From contig DAHXLX010000001.1 of NCBI GenBank assembly GCA_027365775.1, positions 1-64,000 of the forward strand: a stretch of DNA of 64,000 nt, read 5' to 3'. The notes beneath the pieces were generated by a model, which did not search any database, had not been told where the DNA came from, and saw only the letters and a list, made by a program, of their open reading frames with translations. Positions 59,631 through 64,000 of the stretch are shown one piece after another (positions within the stretch are counted from its first letter, which is position 1; each line of letters begins with the position of its first letter). Source of the DNA: Candidatus Saccharimonadota bacterium (GTDB lineage Bacteria; Patescibacteriota; Saccharimonadia; Saccharimonadales; UBA4665). The translations under genes and the position numbers were made by a program.

Positions 59631-59859
59631 TTAACCTAGCATTATCAAAGCTTTCACTGTTGAGCGTTTTAAGATCCCGGGCATCTTGTGCGGTCGGGTC
59701 GTACCGGTTGATAAAACTGTCATTGATGACAACGTAGGCTGACGCAGTAGGAACGCAGGGATAGTATTTATAAGTGTTGAATGCCTCGACCGCAAACCGA
59801 CCAAGACCGCGAAGAACTCTCGTGATGTTCGATTCCGGCTTAGGATTTGGTTTTTCCAT
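59605..59859 (-). CDS. Hypothetical 84-aa protein
   Basis: ORF overlapping lexA-like start. Confidence 0.5.
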   Translation of the reverse strand: MEKPNPKPESNITRVLRGLGRFAVEAFNTYKYYPCVPTASAYVVINDSFINRYDPTAQDARDLKTLNSESFDNARLIEAIDNNH

Positions 59860-61213
59860 AATTACGCCTGTCCTTGTTATTAGCTTTAGCTGGCTGATTG
59901 TTAGTCGGCAGTGTCATCGCCGCTCCGGCCAGACCCCACCAAATATATGATAACGTATCATCGGTCCAGGCCAATAGCAGCAGGTTAACGAACGTGATGC
60001 CGATCAATGCTGCCAGCATGGTCATAGCGAATGCCGAGTCCCGGCGACGCCATAACTCATAGCCTACAATAACATTTATTGCCACGAATAGCAACATACC
60101 TAAGATCCCCGATTCTTCGCCGACTTCGAGGAAGTAGTTTTCCGGTATGTTTGCCGAACCATAGTGATTATATAAACTTGCCGGGCCGGACGTGCCCGGG
60201 CCATTGCCGAACGGCTGATCAACGACCGTTTTAACACCGCCGGCCAAGGCTTTTAAATGCGCCTGGTCAGAACTAATTGGCGAGGAGGAATGGCTTTGGT
60301 AATGGAAGATTATGTTCTGAAAGCGGCTGCTGGCACCAAACGCATAAGCGCTTACACCGATCAGCACCACCGCTGCCATCGCCGCAACTGACAAATGCAG
60401 TTTATAGCGCCTGACAAAATCACGCTTAAACAAGCTCAGGCCTATAAACACACAACCCAGGAATGCACCGATCCAGGCACTACGGGAGTAGCTGCCAAAC
60501 AGCACCGCCAACGATCCAATCAGCAACAAGATTTTAGCCCATGTCCGGCTTTTCGGATACCTGACCAGTAAGACGATTAGCGCACTAATCGGCAGAATCA
60601 GATAGGCGCCCAACGGATCGGCGCCGCGGAGAGTCGATAGTATTCTAATGTAGCGGATATTGTTGTTGATCGTCTGATACGGCGGAATAGTAGTAGCGCC
60701 GTAGCCGAAATGACTCAGGAAGTCAGCCGGCAGCACGCTCATCTGCAGCAGCCCGAACCCGACCACAATCACGGCCGGCCAGATAATCAACTTCTGCCAA
60801 CGCTTGGCGAACCGATCGGTCTTAATTGCTATTGCCCAACAAATAACAAAGAAAATCAAAAACCTCAGGTCGTCAAGCAGTCCGTATGCCATTGCCTTGG
60901 TGCTGACTTTGTGTTGGGAGTAAGCAACGCCGGCAATGATAAAATCGACCAACGCATAGGCAATGATCACCCAAACAAGCTTAGTTTTAAAAATCCGGGA
61001 TCGCAGTCGGCTGTCGGAAATCAGTAACCAGATAACCGCCAGACCCAAAGCCAGGACCAGATACTCCTTCCACAACCGCAACAACGTGTAGTGGCCGAGA
61101 ACCGATGCCGCCCAAACCGTCATCAACGCGTGAAACGGCAGCAGCAAGATAATCAGACAGGCAACCCCCAGCAGTAAGCTGATCAGGCGATATTTAAAGG
61201 CCAGGTCTCTCAT
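59840..61213 (-). CDS. O-antigen ligase/polymerase family (Wzy/WaaL-like)
   Basis: Polytopic; large loop, YSRSAWIGAFLG; likely start MRDLAFKYRL. Confidence 0.8.
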   Translation of the reverse strand: MRDLAFKYRLISLLLGVACLIILLLPFHALMTVWAASVLGHYTLLRLWKEYLVLALGLAVIWLLISDSRLRSRIFKTKLVWVIIAYALVDFIIAGVAYSQHKVSTKAMAYGLLDDLRFLIFFVICWAIAIKTDRFAKRWQKLIIWPAVIVVGFGLLQMSVLPADFLSHFGYGATTIPPYQTINNNIRYIRILSTLRGADPLGAYLILPISALIVLLVRYPKSRTWAKILLLIGSLAVLFGSYSRSAWIGAFLGCVFIGLSLFKRDFVRRYKLHLSVAAMAAVVLIGVSAYAFGASSRFQNIIFHYQSHSSSPISSDQAHLKALAGGVKTVVDQPFGNGPGTSGPASLYNHYGSANIPENYFLEVGEESGILGMLLFVAINVIVGYELWRRRDSAFAMTMLAALIGITFVNLLLLAWTDDTLSYIWWGLAGAAMTLPTNNQPAKANNKDRRNYGKTKS

Positions 61214-61305
61214 AATGTTACAATCAGTATAGCTGGCGCCAATAAAAGACGAAATGCCATGGCGGTAATTCCTTCCGGCTCCAGTCGGGACACCCATAAC
61301 AGATC

Positions 61306-62742
61306 ATGAAGAACAACGCCTCACTAGTCTATAACGTGTTCCTGGTAGTAGGAGACTTCTTGGCCTTAGTGGGAGCTTTCTCGGTCGCCTACATTCTTCG
61401 GGTTAGCATCTCGCATCGACGGATCTCGACACCGATACACGCGATTACTTACCTGGATACGTTTTTATTCCTGTTGCCCTTCTTTATTCTGTTGTTCGCC
61501 TTAATCGGACTGTATACGCGCGAGATTTACGAGCAACGGTTTAAAGAATTCGGCCGTTTGGTCGTTGGCTGCTTCATCGGCATACTGTTCGTCATCAGCT
61601 ACGGCTACATCGTTAACGTACCGATTTTCCCGGCCCGGCTGGTAACGTTATACGGTTTTATCTTAGCGTTGTTTTTCACTGTCCTGTTCAGAAACGTAAT
61701 GCGCGGTTTAAGGCGACTGCTGTTCAGGTTCGGTAAGGGCATCAATAACGTGCTGATTGTCGGCGACACCAAAGTCAGCCGTCAGCTGATCAAATCACTC
61801 ATTCCGTCAACCAAGACCGGATACCGGGTGATGGGCGTGGTCGGGGGTATCCGCCACCCGCTGAAGAGCGAAGCAACATATGCCCTGTTCGCCGACTTCG
61901 ATCAGGCAGTTGCCAAACTTGGTAACACTATCCACACCATCATCCAGACCGAGCTATATAGTGACCGGGCAAAAAACAGCCAGGTGCTGACATACGCCCA
62001 GGAAAATCACGTGTCTTACCAGTTCGTCCCGGGTAACAGCGAACTGTTTGTCGGCAACCTGGAAGTCGAAGTCTTCAAGGGTTACCCGCTGATCGACGTG
62101 CACCAAACGGCGATTGTCGGATGGGGGCGAATTGTCAAGCGTACAACTGATTTGGTTATCGGCACCATGTTGCTGTTGATTGCGACACCGTTCATGCTGC
62201 TGATCGCAATTCTAATCAAGCTGACCGATGGCGGGCCGGTGTTTTTCCGCCAGACCCGTCTAACCCGTTACGACCAGCCGTTCCAAGTCTATAAGTTTAG
62301 GACCTTTAACATGGAATATAACGGACTGACGCCGGAGTTGGCGTTTGCAAAAATGAACCAACCGGAACTGGCCAAAACCTACCGCCAGAACGGTGACTTT
62401 ATCAATGACGATCCCCGGATTAGCCCGATTGGCCGAATCTTGAGAAAGACCTCGCTGGACGAACTGCCGCAGCTAATCAACGTGCTCAAGGGGGATTTAA
62501 GCCTGGTTGGGCCGAGAGCGCTCATACCCGAAGAACTGGCCCTATATACCAAACGTCATGCCATATTAAGCGTCCGCAGCGGACTGACTGGTCTGGCGCA
62601 GGTATCCGGCAGGCGTGATATTTCTTTTGATGAGCGCCGCCAATTGGATCTGTATTATGTCCAGCATTGGAGCATATGGAACGATCTGATAATCTTAGCC
62701 AGAACCTTCTGGGTGGTTATCCGGCACAAAGGAGCCGGCTAA
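61306..62742 (+). CDS. Exopolysaccharide polyprenyl glycosylphosphotransferase (WbaP/WcaJ type)
   Basis: Polytopic N-terminus, CoA-binding-like domain, KRTTDLVIGTMLLLIATPFMLL...TSLDELPQLINVLKGDLSLVGPRAL. Confidence 0.93.
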   Translation: MKNNASLVYNVFLVVGDFLALVGAFSVAYILRVSISHRRISTPIHAITYLDTFLFLLPFFILLFALIGLYTREIYEQRFKEFGRLVVGCFIGILFVISYGYIVNVPIFPARLVTLYGFILALFFTVLFRNVMRGLRRLLFRFGKGINNVLIVGDTKVSRQLIKSLIPSTKTGYRVMGVVGGIRHPLKSEATYALFADFDQAVAKLGNTIHTIIQTELYSDRAKNSQVLTYAQENHVSYQFVPGNSELFVGNLEVEVFKGYPLIDVHQTAIVGWGRIVKRTTDLVIGTMLLLIATPFMLLIAILIKLTDGGPVFFRQTRLTRYDQPFQVYKFRTFNMEYNGLTPELAFAKMNQPELAKTYRQNGDFINDDPRISPIGRILRKTSLDELPQLINVLKGDLSLVGPRALIPEELALYTKRHAILSVRSGLTGLAQVSGRRDISFDERRQLDLYYVQHWSIWNDLIILARTFWVVIRHKGAG

Positions 62743-62745
62743 TAT

Positions 62746-63897
62746 ATGGCGGACAAGCTAAAGGTGGCGATCGTCTGCGATTGGTTGACCAATATGGGCG
62801 GCGCGGAGCGGGTAGTCTTTGAACTGCATAAGCTATACCCTGACGCCCCGATCTATACCTCTCAGTATGATCCCGATCTGAAAGTTTGGTACGGCTGGAA
62901 TCAACTCAGCGACGCCGACATCCGTACTAGCTGGTTGCAGCGATTGCCCAAAAGCCTGAAAAAGTTCCTGCCGGTACTGAGAGCGATTACTTTCCCGCGG
63001 ATAGATTTGAGCGGTTATGATTTGGTCATTTCCTCGTCAGGCGCCGAGGCAAAGTCAATCAAAACCGGACCGCAGACGTTACACATTTGCTACTGCCATT
63101 CACCGACCCATTATTACTGGAAGCGTTACGACGAATACTTAAAGCGTCCCGGCTTTCCTAAAGGCACCAATTGGCTGGCCCGGTTGAGTCTCAAACTGTT
63201 GGTCGCTCCTTTAAGACGCTGGGACCGGGTTGCCGCCCAGCGACCGGATATCTTAATCGCCAACTCAACTCACACCCAGGAAATGATCAAGAAGTATTAC
63301 AAACGTGATTCGGTCGTTATTTTCCCGCCGGTAGACATAGACCGGTTCAGAGTTAAAGGGGAGCCGGAGGTTAGACGCGGCTTTGTTACCGCCGGACGCC
63401 AAACGCCCTACAAACGGATCGACCTGGCGGTGAGTGCCTGTACAGAACTCAAACTGCCGCTGGTGGTCATTGGCAACGGGCCGGAGCACGCTAAGCTGGT
63501 CAAGCTGGCCGGCCGCAACGTAACGTTCTTAACCGCAGTCAGCGAAGAGGATATCGCCAAGCACTTCCAGTCATCATTAGCTTTCATTTTCCCGACCAAT
63601 GTTGAGGATTTCGGGGTCACGGCCATCGAAGCGATGGCCGCCGGCACCCCGGTGATTGCTTACCGCAAAGGCGGCCCCGAGGACTACATCATCCCGAACA
63701 AAACCGGTCTGTTTTTTGATAGACAGACGCTAAGCAGCCTTAAACAAACGCTCGAGAACTTCAATCCCAACCGGTTCGACGCCAAGGAAATTGCCCGATT
63801 CAGCGAAAACTTTTCCAGAGATCAGTTTGCCAAACGGATCAGGCAATTGATTGATCAATCACTCAAAGACTTCAGGCGGTCACCCAAAAACCAATGA
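62746..63897 (+). CDS. GT4-family glycosyltransferase
   Basis: DWLTNMGGAERVVFELHKLYP..., FPTNVEDFGVTAIEAMAAGTPVIAYRKGGPEDYI. Confidence 0.93.
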   Translation: MADKLKVAIVCDWLTNMGGAERVVFELHKLYPDAPIYTSQYDPDLKVWYGWNQLSDADIRTSWLQRLPKSLKKFLPVLRAITFPRIDLSGYDLVISSSGAEAKSIKTGPQTLHICYCHSPTHYYWKRYDEYLKRPGFPKGTNWLARLSLKLLVAPLRRWDRVAAQRPDILIANSTHTQEMIKKYYKRDSVVIFPPVDIDRFRVKGEPEVRRGFVTAGRQTPYKRIDLAVSACTELKLPLVVIGNGPEHAKLVKLAGRNVTFLTAVSEEDIAKHFQSSLAFIFPTNVEDFGVTAIEAMAAGTPVIAYRKGGPEDYIIPNKTGLFFDRQTLSSLKQTLENFNPNRFDAKEIARFSENFSRDQFAKRIRQLIDQSLKDFRRSPKNQ

Positions 63898-64000
63898 GCC
63901 AGCCCCGTGTCGTACTTATTGGTGGCGGTACCGGCAGTTTTACTTTACTTCAGGGGTTAAAACAGTGGACGGAGAATATTACGGCAATCGTTAACATGAG
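63894..64000 (+). CDS. YvcK/CofD-like protein, 5' part only
   Basis: MSQPRVVLIGGGTGSFTLLQGLKQWTENITAIVNM..., ATG overlaps preceding TGA; runs off window end. Confidence 0.75.
   Translation, partial: MSQPRVVLIGGGTGSFTLLQGLKQWTENITAIVNM

Noticed and set aside
1-64000. CRISPR arrays, cas genes and rRNA genes
   Set aside because: No regularly spaced direct repeats, Cas-like ORFs or rRNA-like sequence seen on either strand.

Overview
This window looks like a Patescibacteria/Saccharibacteria-type chromosome segment, judged from gene content and small single-TM proteins; I could not check taxonomy. Most of it is dense housekeeping backbone: hrcA-grpE // dnaK-dnaJ with CIRCE operators, lepA, murJ, ftsH, tilS, a RimK-type ATP-grasp pair, a MacB-type ABC transporter with a two-component system, dus, an ABC-2 exporter, a murC/mpl-like ligase, a tsaC-like gene, an archaeal-type aspS, nadD, and an exopolysaccharide locus. 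All three CAT-anticodon tRNA types (elongator Met, initiator fMet, probable Ile2) and tilS lie in one 22 kb stretch. Two accessory regions are attached to tRNA genes. Island A (about 20.3-27.7 kb) abuts tRNA-Met. It holds a decayed serine integrase whose C-terminus is encoded antisense to the tRNA, a degenerate IS481-type element, a possible group I intron-like RNA, an isoprenoid-synthase-like plus monotopic phosphoglycosyl-transferase pair, toxin relics and a surface propeller-like protein. Island B (about 37.1-40.24 kb) is flanked by a near-perfect direct repeat of the initiator tRNA 3' end. It encodes a PurB-like lyase fused to a HAD phosphatase plus an AAA_28-like P-loop kinase. The most interesting regulatory signal is an apparent cobalamin riboswitch with terminator and antiterminator (minus strand, about 58.58-58.78 kb) directly upstream of an uncharacterised zinc-ribbon protein. 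All calls come from reading the sequence and ORF translations; no database search was run.
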